Shown in pieces: positions 1 to 5,604 of a stretch of DNA of 11,106 nt. Origin of the DNA: Methanobacteriota archaeon (GTDB lineage: Archaea; Hydrothermarchaeota; Hydrothermarchaeia; Hydrothermarchaeales; JAADFM01); assembly GCA_013152845.1 (NCBI GenBank), contig JAADFM010000021.1, positions 1 through 11,106 of the forward strand, given 5' to 3'. The first letter of the stretch is position 1. Every line of letters starts with the position of its first letter. A program made the position numbers and the translations under genes. Under the pieces are notes generated by a model, which saw only the letters and a list, made by a program, of their open reading frames with translations, had not been told where the DNA came from and did no database searches.

Positions 1-37
1 TCCTCTTGACGACTTTCTTCTGCTGTTTCCTGGTCAA
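1..37 (-). CDS. Possible 5' tip of a leftward gene, basic N-terminus (partial)
   Basis: Reading leftward from a TTG codon at 37-35 gives an open frame running off the window edge, with a lysine/arginine-rich start MTRKQQKKVVKR. A GGGTGA Shine-Dalgarno-like match lies a few bases before the TTG (bases 42-47 on the minus strand), and an archaeal TATA-like element, CTTAAATAC on the minus strand (about 71-79), lies further upstream. An in-frame stop precedes the TTG, so this would be the true start. Such a basic N-terminus is common in ribosomal or nucleic-acid-binding proteins, but twelve residues identify nothing. This is an inference from start signals only, and the ORF may be spurious. Confidence 0.3.
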   Translation of the reverse strand, partial: MTRKQQKKVVKR

Positions 38-70
38 TGATTCACCCGGAGGGAATCAGGGGAGCGATAG

Positions 71-112
71 TATTTAAGGGTTATGCCCCTCCCAGTTCAA
101 AAGCATTATATA
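71..112. promoter_or_regulatory. Divergent archaeal promoters left of the acylphosphatase gene
   Basis: The plus-strand box ATTATATA (105-112) lies about 28 bases before the ATG at 138, the spacing expected for a leaderless archaeal transcript; no Shine-Dalgarno is visible before that ATG. The minus-strand box CTTAAATAC (about 71-79) could serve the partial leftward gene. The assignment rests on position and A/T composition only. Confidence 0.5.
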
Positions 113-137
113 CCGGCAGGATTCCAATTGTAAATAA

Positions 138-809
138 ATGATTCGTGCTGAGATTATTGTCAAGGGCCGTGTCCAGAGAGCAGGCTATCGTGACCTTGTG
201 GATGAAAAGGCATTTATGCGCGGCCTCAAAGGTAGGGTCAAAAATCAGGAAGACGGAACGGTAAAGGTCGAATGTGAAGGAACAAGAGATGCTATAGAGG
301 CATTCGTCGAGGATATTCGGATACAGAAATTTCCCATCTATGTGGAAGATATCGAAGTGAATTTATCTCGTGACCTTAAAGGTTTTACTGATTTCGAGAT
401 TATCAGGGAAAAAGGCGAGGATGCCCTCTATGAGAGGCTGGACATGGGGGCCTACTACCTCCGGGAGGTAGGAGGGAAGATGGACGGCCTGGATGAAAGC
501 CTGGGTGGAAAGATAGACGGTCTCGGTAAGAATCTTGGAGGAAAGATCGAAAACCTGGACGAAAGCCTGGGCGGGAAGATTGTCAATCTTGACCGGAATC
601 TGGGTCTAAAAATAGATAACCTCGGGGAGAAGATAGACAGGTTCAGCATGGCAACCTCTGACCATTTCAACTCCCTGGACTCGAAATATCATATCGTATC
701 TGAAAGCCTGCTGAAAATTGCTGAGAACAACAAAAAAACCTCTGAGAACCTGGACAGACTTGTGGGCCTGGTAGAGATGATGATTAAAGAGCGCCAGGGG
801 GAAAAATAA
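138..809 (+). CDS. Acylphosphatase domain fused to a hendecad coiled coil
   Basis: The 223-residue protein has two parts. Residues 1-90 form an acylphosphatase-like domain: the signature GRVQRAGYRD (10-19) supplies the phosphate-binding loop and catalytic arginine (Arg18), and GRVKNQEDGTVKVECEG (32-48) supplies the catalytic asparagine (Asn36). Acylphosphatases hydrolyse acyl phosphates, and free-standing ones are about 90-100 residues. Residues 111-168 consist of exact 11-residue repeats (GGK at 112, 123, 134, 145 and GLK at 156), a hendecad pattern typical of right-handed or straight coiled coils. A second heptad-like helix follows at about 175-220. No signal peptide or membrane segment is visible, so it is probably cytosolic. 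The start is fixed by a TATA box 28 bases upstream (leaderless). The DNA is much poorer in GC than the neighbouring genes (26 of 60 bases G+C at 241-300, against 46 of 60 at 2281-2340), which hints at separate ancestry. The substrate and the role of the coiled coil are unknown. Confidence 0.8.
   Translation: MIRAEIIVKGRVQRAGYRDLVDEKAFMRGLKGRVKNQEDGTVKVECEGTRDAIEAFVEDIRIQKFPIYVEDIEVNLSRDLKGFTDFEIIREKGEDALYERLDMGAYYLREVGGKMDGLDESLGGKIDGLGKNLGGKIENLDESLGGKIVNLDRNLGLKIDNLGEKIDRFSMATSDHFNSLDSKYHIVSESLLKIAENNKKTSENLDRLVGLVEMMIKERQGEK
471..635 (+). repeat. 33-bp in-gene repeats coding hendecads
   Basis: Five consecutive units of exactly 33 bases, each coding for a variant of GGKIxxLxxxL, lie inside the acylphosphatase-coiled-coil gene. 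The units are diverged at the nucleotide level but kept at the hydrophobic positions, so selection appears to act on the protein helix rather than on the DNA. Confidence 0.75.
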
Positions 810-833
810 TTCTTTCTCCGCAGTGCTTAGTTG

Positions 834-930
834 TTATCCCCCCTCGAAGGCCTTCCTGATGGACTCCTCGAAGGGCGGCTTCAGGACGCCTTTTTCCGTT
901 ATTATCCCGGCGATGTATTTGTGCGGGGTG
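834..930 (-). pseudogene. mtnA: Out-of-frame C-terminal remnant of mtnA
   Basis: On the minus strand, immediately after the point where the main mtnA frame stops resembling its family, another frame encodes HKYIAGIITEKGVLKPP (from about base 926 leftward) followed by FEESIRKAFEGG and a TAA at 836-834. This is the normal end of methylthioribose-1-phosphate isomerase. It has no start of its own and is the continuation of the gene at 902-1855, separated from it by a frameshift at about 930/931. Confidence 0.85.
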
Positions 931-1855
931 CGAAGGCCGGGTTGAGGACCCCGGCACCCTCGGGGACGACCCGGCGGCCGTTGAAGAACTCTACCTCCGT
1001 TCTGTCCCGGAACTCGATGGGGATCTCCTCGCCGGTGGGGGTGGCCCGGTCGATTGTGGACAGGGGTGCGGCCACATAGAAGGGGATGCCGTGCTCCCTG
1101 GCCAGGACCGCCAGCCCGTAGGTCCCTATCTTGTTGGCGGTGTCCCCGTTGGCGGCGATGCGGTCGGCCCCGACGATGACCTTGGTGATGCCCTCCTCCC
1201 TCATGGCAAAGGCCGCCATGCCCTCGGTGAGGACTGTGACCGGGATGCCCTCCTGGACCATCTCGAAGGCCGTAAGGCGCGCGCCCTGTAGCAGGGGGCG
1301 AGTCTCGTCGGCATAGACCTCCACCCTCTTGCCCTGCTCTCTTGCCACCTTGACCGGGGCCAGGGCGGTGCCGTAGACGCCCGCGGTGGCCAGCGCGCCT
1401 GCATTGCAGTGGGTCAGGATTCTGTCCCCGTCCCGGAGGAGTTCTGCGCCGTGCTCCCCGATCTTCCGGTTGGTCTCCAGGTCCTCCCGGTACATCGCAT
1501 CTGCCTCCTCCGCCGCGGCCTCCGCCGGGTCCTGGGCCGTCCTTGCCCGCCGCATGACCCTCTCGATGGCCCAGAAGAGGTTGACAGCAGTCGGCCGGGT
1601 CCGCTCGAGCCTCTCCGCTGCCGCCTCAAGGGCCGCCAGTACCTTTTCCCTGGCCTCCCCCCTGTTCTGAAGGGCCACCATGGCCAGGCCGAAGGCCGCC
1701 GTGACCCCGATGGCCGGGGCGCCCCGGACACGGAGGGACTCTATGGCCTCGGCCACGCATTCGATGTCCCGGCACCGGATGAACCGCAACTCTCCCGGCA
1801 GAAGTGTCTGGTCGATGAGGACCACCTCTGCGTCCCTGAACTCAACGGTCTTCAT
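902..1855 (-). CDS. mtnA: Methylthioribose-1-phosphate isomerase, frameshifted near the C-terminus
   Basis: This is the aldose-ketose isomerase of methionine salvage (methylthioribose-1-phosphate to methylthioribulose-1-phosphate); in archaea the same family can act in related 5'-deoxynucleoside salvage. Family marks are VVLIDQTLLPGE (11-22), RGAPAIG (44-50), THCNAGALAT with the catalytic cysteine (Cys150), and VGADRIAANGDTANKIGTY with the catalytic aspartate (Asp231). GADRIAANGDTANKIGT argues for MtnA over ribose-1,5-bisphosphate isomerase. The ATG at 1855 is chosen over the one at 1867 because it matches the family N-terminus and lies about 24 bases from the TATA box. After NPAF (305-308) the frame ends in an unrelated APRTNTSPG and a stop at 902, whereas the family continues DVTP. 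Restoring four bases (ACGT) at 930/931 would rebuild NPAFDVTPHKYIAGIITEKG and a protein of about 341 residues. Both catalytic residues remain, but the conserved tail is lost, so the product may be unstable or the frameshift may be a sequence error. Confidence 0.88.
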   Translation of the reverse strand: MKTVEFRDAEVVLIDQTLLPGELRFIRCRDIECVAEAIESLRVRGAPAIGVTAAFGLAMVALQNRGEAREKVLAALEAAAERLERTRPTAVNLFWAIERVMRRARTAQDPAEAAAEEADAMYREDLETNRKIGEHGAELLRDGDRILTHCNAGALATAGVYGTALAPVKVAREQGKRVEVYADETRPLLQGARLTAFEMVQEGIPVTVLTEGMAAFAMREEGITKVIVGADRIAANGDTANKIGTYGLAVLAREHGIPFYVAAPLSTIDRATPTGEEIPIEFRDRTEVEFFNGRRVVPEGAGVLNPAFAPRTNTSPG

Positions 1856-1873
1856 GGCAACACCCATGAGAAG

Positions 1874-1895
1874 CTATTTATTTGCACCATTTAGA
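1874..1895. promoter_or_regulatory. Divergent promoter between mtnA and the ACT-domain gene
   Basis: The A/T element at 1874-1883 (CTATTTATTT, or AAATAAATAG on the minus strand) lies about 24 bases before the mtnA ATG at 1855, fitting a leaderless transcript. On the plus strand the same element, or the weaker ATTTAGA at 1889-1895, could drive the gene at 1914, which also has a GAGG Shine-Dalgarno at 1904-1907. Confidence 0.5.
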
Positions 1896-1913
1896 TAGGG
1901 ATTGAGGATTTAA

Positions 1914-2567
1914 ATGGATATCGTCGGCATCTCCATACTGGTAAGGGACCGCAAGGGCCTCCTGAGGGACTTAAGCGCCATCATCGCAGACCACGGCGCC
2001 AACATCGAGTACATCCAGTCCGTAAGCCAGGAGGGCAGGGCACAGATGTACTTCGAGCTCACCGGGGCCGAGGACCCCCAGAGGATACTGGATGAGGTCA
2101 GGGAGGTCCCGGACGTCCTATCGGCCGAGACCTACCGGCCCTTCAAACAGATATACGGCCGGAGGGTCATCGTCATCGGCGGCGGGGCACAGGTCTCCCA
2201 GGTGGTCATGGGTGCCGTCAGCGAGGCCGACCGCCACAACATCAGGGGCGAGCGCATCAGCGTGGACACCATCCCCCTAGTGGGAGAGGAGAAGCTGGCC
2301 GAGGCGGTGCGCGCCGTGGGCAGGCTCCACCGGGCGGGCATCCTGGTCCTGGCAGGCTCGATAATGGGCGGGGAGGTGGCCGAGGCGGTAAAGGAGCTGC
2401 GGGAAAAGCACGGAATCCCGGTCATATCGCTGAACATGGCAGGTTCGGTGCCCGAGGTCGCGGACTTGGTGGTCTCGGACCCGGTCCAGGCCGGGGTCAT
2501 GGCGGTGATGGCGGTCTCGGAGACGGCGGTCTTCGACATCGAGAAGGTCAGGGGAAAGCGGTTCTAG
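1914..2567 (+). CDS. ACT-domain protein of the archaeal DUF5612 type
   Basis: This 217-residue soluble protein has an N-terminal ACT domain (about residues 1-75, beginning GISILVRDRKGLLRDLSAIIADHGANI in form), the fold that binds amino acids or other small ligands to regulate enzymes. It is followed by a conserved domain with GGGAQVSQVVMGAVSEADR (89-107) and then HNIRGERISVDTIPLVGEE (108-126), plus AGILVLAGSIMGG (141-153). I recognise this arrangement as the DUF5612 family of methanogens and Archaeoglobi. Its biochemical role is not established; it may be a regulatory sensor. The start has a GAGG ribosome site six bases upstream. The gene ends tail-to-tail with the minus-strand MIP18-like gene; the stop codons share bases in a CTAG at 2564-2567. 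It faces mtnA divergently, which does not by itself prove a shared function. Confidence 0.85.
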   Translation: MDIVGISILVRDRKGLLRDLSAIIADHGANIEYIQSVSQEGRAQMYFELTGAEDPQRILDEVREVPDVLSAETYRPFKQIYGRRVIVIGGGAQVSQVVMGAVSEADRHNIRGERISVDTIPLVGEEKLAEAVRAVGRLHRAGILVLAGSIMGGEVAEAVKELREKHGIPVISLNMAGSVPEVADLVVSDPVQAGVMAVMAVSETAVFDIEKVRGKRF

Positions 2568-2800
2568 AGGAGCACGTCCACCTTGACCTCCCCGACGCCG
2601 GGGAGCTTCTTCACCTCCTCCTCGGCCCGGACAGCGATGATGAATGAGAAGGGGCAGGTCCCCCTGGGGCGCATCTTTATGTTCACCCTCCCGCCGTCGA
2701 TGACGATTTCCTCGATGAGGCCCAGGGTCACGATATCCTTCTTCTCATGGACGCTTATGACCTTCCTCAAGGCCTCGCTCACCTGGTCCTCGTCAACCAT
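2564..2800 (-). CDS. MIP18/DUF59-family Fe-S cluster assembly protein
   Basis: This 78-residue protein fits the small MIP18 (DUF59) fold used in Fe-S cluster assembly and transfer. It has an N-terminal helix (VSEALRKVISVHEKKDIVTLG), a strand pair, and the conserved single cysteine in GTCPFSFIIA (Cys49), where the family has its T/S-x-CP motif. It ends in a VGEVKVDV strand. Its ATG overlaps the last 8 bases of nadC, and a GGAGGTG Shine-Dalgarno lies in the nadC end, so the two are almost certainly co-transcribed and translationally coupled. NadA in the same NAD cluster needs a [4Fe-4S] cluster, so a role in maturing it is an attractive inference but is not shown by the sequence. It could equally serve other Fe-S proteins. 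Confidence 0.78.
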   Translation of the reverse strand: MVDEDQVSEALRKVISVHEKKDIVTLGLIEEIVIDGGRVNIKMRPRGTCPFSFIIAVRAEEEVKKLPGVGEVKVDVLL

Positions 2801-3623
2801 CGATGCCGCCCACCTCCATGGACATGTCCAGCCACGGCGCCCTGGTGGTCAGCGCCCCGACCGAGATGATGTCGGGCCCGAGGCCTGCGAACTCCTCCAC
2901 GTTCTCCAGGGTGATGCCCCCGGAGAGCTCCACCCTGACATCTTCCCTCAGACCCTCCTTCCGGAGTCTTTCCAGGGTCTCTTTGACCTCCCGGGGAGGC
3001 ATGTTGTCCAGCATGATGACGTCCGCCCCTGCCCCTGCGGCCTTGAGGGCGTCCCCGGCGGTACCCACCTCCACCTCCACGACCTTGGTGAAGTCCCGTT
3101 TGGCCCTCCTGATGGCCTCCTCGAGACCTGCCACCGCCACGTGGTTGTCCTTTATGAGGACCATGTCGTCCAGCCCATAGCGGTGAGGGTGGCCCCCTCC
3201 AATCGTTATGGCCTTCTTCTCGAAGTACCGAAATCCCGGGGTGGTCTTCCTGGTCCCGGCCACCACTACCCCGTGGGGCCGGCACTTCTCCACATAGCGG
3301 GCCGTGATGGTGGCGATGCCGCTCATGCGCATGAGGATGTTCAGGGCCACCCGCTCGAGGGACAGGAGGGCCCGGGCGTCGCCTTCCAGCTCCAGGAGCA
3401 CGTCGCCGTCCTCTATCCTGGCGCCGTCCTTCCTGTGGGAGGTCACCCTGATGGCGGGATGTCCGAAAATCTCCAGGGCCTCCTCCATGCCGGCCAGGAC
3501 GCCCCTTTCACGGGCCAGGACCCGGGCCCTGGCCTTTCTCCCGGCGGGCACGGTCAGGAGGGATGTGATGTCCCCCTCCCCCAGGTCCTCCCGGATGTAC
3601 CTGACGAGCATATCGCGCATCAT
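2793..3623 (-). CDS. nadC: Nicotinate-nucleotide pyrophosphorylase (quinolinate phosphoribosyltransferase)
   Basis: NadC converts quinolinate and PRPP to nicotinate mononucleotide, CO2 and pyrophosphate, the last step specific to de novo NAD synthesis. At 276 residues it has the usual length. Motifs in order are ERVALN (90-95), GTRKTTPG (123-130), GGGHPHRYGL (142-151), IKDNH (157-161), EVEV (183-186), DVIMLDNM (201-208) and ELSGGI (232-237), all expected for the quinolinate- and PRPP-binding barrel. The ATG at 3623 is preferred to a TTG six bases earlier because it lies about 30 bases from the TATA box at 3649-3657, giving almost no leader; ATGs at 3620 and 3611 remain possible. It overlaps the downstream MIP18-type gene by 8 bases and diverges from the nicotinamidase gene, so two branches of NAD supply start from one 40-base region. 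Confidence 0.96.
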   Translation of the reverse strand: MMRDMLVRYIREDLGEGDITSLLTVPAGRKARARVLARERGVLAGMEEALEIFGHPAIRVTSHRKDGARIEDGDVLLELEGDARALLSLERVALNILMRMSGIATITARYVEKCRPHGVVVAGTRKTTPGFRYFEKKAITIGGGHPHRYGLDDMVLIKDNHVAVAGLEEAIRRAKRDFTKVVEVEVGTAGDALKAAGAGADVIMLDNMPPREVKETLERLRKEGLREDVRVELSGGITLENVEEFAGLGPDIISVGALTTRAPWLDMSMEVGGIDG

Positions 3624-3632
3624 GGCCAATTT

Positions 3633-3657
3633 TTTTATAATTCAAAAGTATATATAC
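3633..3657. promoter_or_regulatory. Overlapping divergent promoters for nadC and the nicotinamidase gene
   Basis: Two TATA-like boxes sit in a 40-base intergenic space. TTTTATAATT (3633-3642) lies about 27 bases before the plus-strand ATG at 3664. GTATATATA (3649-3657), read on the minus strand, lies about 30 bases before the nadC ATG at 3623. Each box falls in the other promoter's initiation zone, so firing of one probably hinders the other (inference). Confidence 0.6.
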
Positions 3658-3663
3658 CATACC

Positions 3664-4179
3664 ATGAAGGCCCTGCTCGTCATCGACATGCTAAAAGACT
3701 TCGTCAACGAAGACGGCCGCCTGGTGGTGCCCGGGGCAGGGGAGCTCATCGGACCCATCAACCGGCAGATACGCAAGGTCAGGGAGGGGGGCGGACTGGT
3801 GATTTTCGTCTGCGATGCCCATGACCGGGACGACAGGGAGTTCAGGGTCTGGCCGCCCCATGCCATCGAAGGCACCCGGGGGGCAGAGGTCATAGATGAG
3901 CTGGACCGCCAGAGCGGGGACCCTATTATAAAGAAGAAGAGGTACTCGGCCTTCTACAACACCGACCTGGAAGAGGTCCTGGAGGCCCACGGTGTGGACC
4001 ACCTGCTCCTGGCCGGGGTGCTGACCGACATATGTGTGATGCACACCGCCGTGGATGCCGCCATGAGGGACTACCGGGTCACGGTCCTGGAGGACTGCGT
4101 GAAGTCCGCCAGCGAGGAGGCGCACCGGTGGGCCCTGAAGCACATGAAGGACATCATCATGGAAGTCGAGATAGAATAG
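3664..4179 (+). CDS. pncA: Nicotinamidase (isochorismatase-like hydrolase)
   Basis: The 171-residue cysteine hydrolase most likely deamidates nicotinamide to nicotinate, feeding the nicotinate phosphoribosyltransferase encoded next to it. The catalytic triad is visible: Asp8 in LLVIDMLKDF, a lysine in IIKKKRYSAF (Lys90-92), and Cys124 in GVLTDICVMHTA. The metal-binding residues of true nicotinamidases, Asp51 and His53 (CDAHDRDDREF) and His66 (WPPH), are also present, which separates it from isochorismatases that lack this metal site. The length fits small archaeal PncA enzymes. The reading frame is open far upstream, but the start is placed at 3664 because MKALLVIDM is the family N-terminus and a TATA box lies 27 bases away. 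It is probably a leaderless, single-gene transcript. Other amidohydrolase substrates cannot be excluded, but the NAD neighbourhood supports the call. Confidence 0.9.
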   Translation: MKALLVIDMLKDFVNEDGRLVVPGAGELIGPINRQIRKVREGGGLVIFVCDAHDRDDREFRVWPPHAIEGTRGAEVIDELDRQSGDPIIKKKRYSAFYNTDLEEVLEAHGVDHLLLAGVLTDICVMHTAVDAAMRDYRVTVLEDCVKSASEEAHRWALKHMKDIIMEVEIE

Positions 4180-4242
4180 CCTCCCGATTCAAAAATAAAC
4201 CAGAACGTAACCCCTGCTTCCACTGACGTTCAAAAAGAATTT

Positions 4243-4250
4243 AAAAAAAA
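4243..4250 (-). terminator. Oligo-T run, possible terminator for pncB
   Basis: Eight consecutive A on the plus strand are eight T on the minus strand, about 165 bases beyond the pncB stop. Archaeal terminators are often simple T-runs. No hairpin is evident, so the assignment is tentative; the same A/T stretch may also be part of the small ORF's promoter region. Confidence 0.35.
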
Positions 4251-4260
4251 GCTTAAACCA
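4251..4260 (+). promoter_or_regulatory. TATA-like box before the 46-residue ORF
   Basis: GCTTAAACC (4251-4259) follows an A-rich stretch and is centred about 27 bases before the ATG at 4283, the same distance seen at the other leaderless genes of this window. Confidence 0.4.
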
Positions 4261-4282
4261 TTGAACCTGGACTTAGTAACCG

Positions 4283-4423
4283 ATGAACTGCGACTACATC
4301 TGCTGGCGTATCAGCGGTACCTTGGAGAGGTCCATCGAATCCTGTCCCGAGGGCAGCCCGGAGACCTGTCTGTCCCAGGACGTAGGAGAAACCTGCCCCC
4401 TGGGCAAGACCATCAGACTTTGA
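4283..4423 (+). CDS. Small Cys-rich protein, 46 residues, function unknown
   Basis: An ATG at 4283 opens a 46-codon frame ending in TGA at 4421-4423. The product starts MNCDYICWRISG and contains five cysteines (positions 3, 7, 21, 29, 38), including a C-x3-C pair, in an acidic chain with two CP dipeptides. No transmembrane segment or signal peptide is seen. A TATA-like box at the right distance supports leaderless expression like that of its neighbours. The spacing of the cysteines might suit metal or Fe-S binding or a disulfide fold, but no family is recognised. It converges on pncB and overlaps its 3' end by 11 bases. It fills the gap between pncA and pncB, which otherwise has no gene. A chance ORF is possible given its size. 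Confidence 0.45.
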   Translation: MNCDYICWRISGTLERSIESCPEGSPETCLSQDVGETCPLGKTIRL

Positions 4424-5558
4424 GTTTCAAAAGCTGTTCCAGCACAAACTCCCTTATCTCATCGGGCCGTCTTTTCCCGGCCACTACCCGGCCTCCCTCG
4501 ACCAGGGGTTCGAGGATGCTGGTCATCTGAGTGCCGCACCTGGGACACCTGGCTTCACGGTACAGGGTCCCCCCGGCCAGGCACTCGGGGCAGCGCAGGA
4601 CCTCCTTTTTGCCCCCGTACTTGCCCCGCTTGGCCACGGGTTTGCCCTCCATCTCGATGATGTCCAGGGCGAAGTTGATGGTCCGTGCGTTGGAGATGCT
4701 GGTCCCCACCCCGAAGGCGTCCACCTTGTCGAGCTCGGGTATGTCCTCCTCGTCCACGCCTCCGGAGACCACTATCTTCACGTCCCTGAACCCCCGTATG
4801 TCCAGTTCCCAGCGCACCTCGTCCACGATGGCCTTTATATCCCCCCGCCTGGAGCCAGGGGTATCCAGGCGCACACCCCATAGGTTGTCCAGGGCCTCGG
4901 CGGCCATGATGGCCTCGGCCTTCTCGTCGTAGTAGGTATCCACCAGGGCCACCCTGGGCACATCCTTGTCAATGACCTCGTCGAAGGCCTTCCATGCCTC
5001 CACCTGGTCCCCCATGACTATCATGAGGGCGTGGGGCATGGTCCCCGAGGCCTTCTTGCCCAGCAGCTCCTCAGCCGCAACGCAGGAGAAGCCGTCCACC
5101 CCCCCGATGTAGGCGGCCCTGTCTATCATGGGAGCGATGGCCGGGTGCATCCTCCGGACCCCGAAGCTCAGGATGGTGCGCTCCCCTGCCACCTTCTTCA
5201 GCCTGGCCGCCTTGGTGGCTATCCCCGAGGCCTGGCATATCAGGCCCAGGAGGGGGGTCTCCAGCTCGCAGAACTCGCCGTACTCCCCCTGGATGCGGAC
5301 CACCGGCTCCCGGGGGTAGAAGACGCTCCCCTCTGGGAGGGAATACACGTCCACGTCATAGCCCTCGAAGAGGTGTGCCACCTCCTCCACCCCCGCAAGG
5401 ACGCCCCATTCATAGCCCCCGGGCAGGGAGGCGGCCGTGCATTCGGCAACCACCTCCCGTTTTATGCCCTTCTTCTCCAGGATTTCCTTGGCCCTTGAGA
5501 AATAGATGTCTGTTGTCCGGCCCTTTTTTATGTCGTCCTCGGAAGCGGTGTGAAACAT
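4413..5558 (-). CDS. pncB: Nicotinate phosphoribosyltransferase, archaeal type with zinc ribbon
   Basis: This enzyme joins nicotinate to PRPP to give nicotinate mononucleotide in Preiss-Handler salvage, using ATP in most members. The 381-residue chain shows the family's barrel motifs: SFGVRRMHP (131-139), SGTMPHA (171-177), LVDTYYDE (205-212), VRLDTPGSRRGD (229-240), SGGVDEEDI (265-273) and FGVGTSIS (282-289). The C-terminal segment carries four cysteines, CPEC (323-326) and CPRC (338-341), a zinc ribbon/knuckle as described for the Thermoplasma enzyme. The ATG at 5558 has a strong GAGGTGG Shine-Dalgarno four bases upstream, so this gene has a leadered mRNA, unlike most neighbours. Its probable TATA box is the core of the palindrome at 5587-5604. 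It is divergent from nadX and lies near pncA, which makes its substrate. Confidence 0.94.
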   Translation of the reverse strand: MFHTASEDDIKKGRTTDIYFSRAKEILEKKGIKREVVAECTAASLPGGYEWGVLAGVEEVAHLFEGYDVDVYSLPEGSVFYPREPVVRIQGEYGEFCELETPLLGLICQASGIATKAARLKKVAGERTILSFGVRRMHPAIAPMIDRAAYIGGVDGFSCVAAEELLGKKASGTMPHALMIVMGDQVEAWKAFDEVIDKDVPRVALVDTYYDEKAEAIMAAEALDNLWGVRLDTPGSRRGDIKAIVDEVRWELDIRGFRDVKIVVSGGVDEEDIPELDKVDAFGVGTSISNARTINFALDIIEMEGKPVAKRGKYGGKKEVLRCPECLAGGTLYREARCPRCGTQMTSILEPLVEGGRVVAGKRRPDEIREFVLEQLLKLKV

Positions 5559-5571
5559 CCTTCCACCTCAT

Positions 5572-5604
5572 CTTTATATACGTCAGGGGGTTTATTTAAA
5601 CCCC
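5572..5604. promoter_or_regulatory. Divergent pncB/nadX promoter with an 18-bp palindromic candidate operator
   Basis: TTTATATA (5573-5580) lies 28 bases before the nadX ATG and is the likely nadX TATA box. Bases 5587-5604 form an inverted repeat, arms GGGGTTTA and TAAACCCC around a TT centre. It abuts the nadX ATG, so it covers the predicted nadX start site, and its A/T core, read on the minus strand, is a TATA-like element (TTTAAATA) suitably placed for a pncB transcript starting near 5569. A repressor bound here could silence both genes together. The operator role is inference; the symmetry is directly visible. Confidence 0.6.

Noticed and set aside
471..635. 33-base periodic repeats considered as a CRISPR array or minisatellite
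   Set aside because: No spacers separate the units, and the period equals exactly 11 codons with conserved hydrophobic positions, so it is coding for a coiled coil.
902..1855. Ribose-1,5-bisphosphate isomerase (AMP pathway) in place of MtnA
   Set aside because: The motifs VVLIDQTLLP, RGAPAIG and GADRIAANGDTANKIGTY match the MtnA branch.
1856..1867. Upstream ATG (1867) as the mtnA start
   Set aside because: It adds only MGVA before the family N-terminus and lies too near the TATA box for a transcript to include it.
2583..3824. Plus-strand open frame of over 400 codons across the MIP18-like and nadC genes
   Set aside because: It is antisense to two genes with clear family motifs; its Gly/Pro/His-rich product is typical of an empty frame in GC-rich DNA.
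5587..5604. The palindrome as a transcription terminator hairpin
   Set aside because: It lies between two divergent starts, with no gene ending nearby and no room for a loop (2 bases); an operator fits better.
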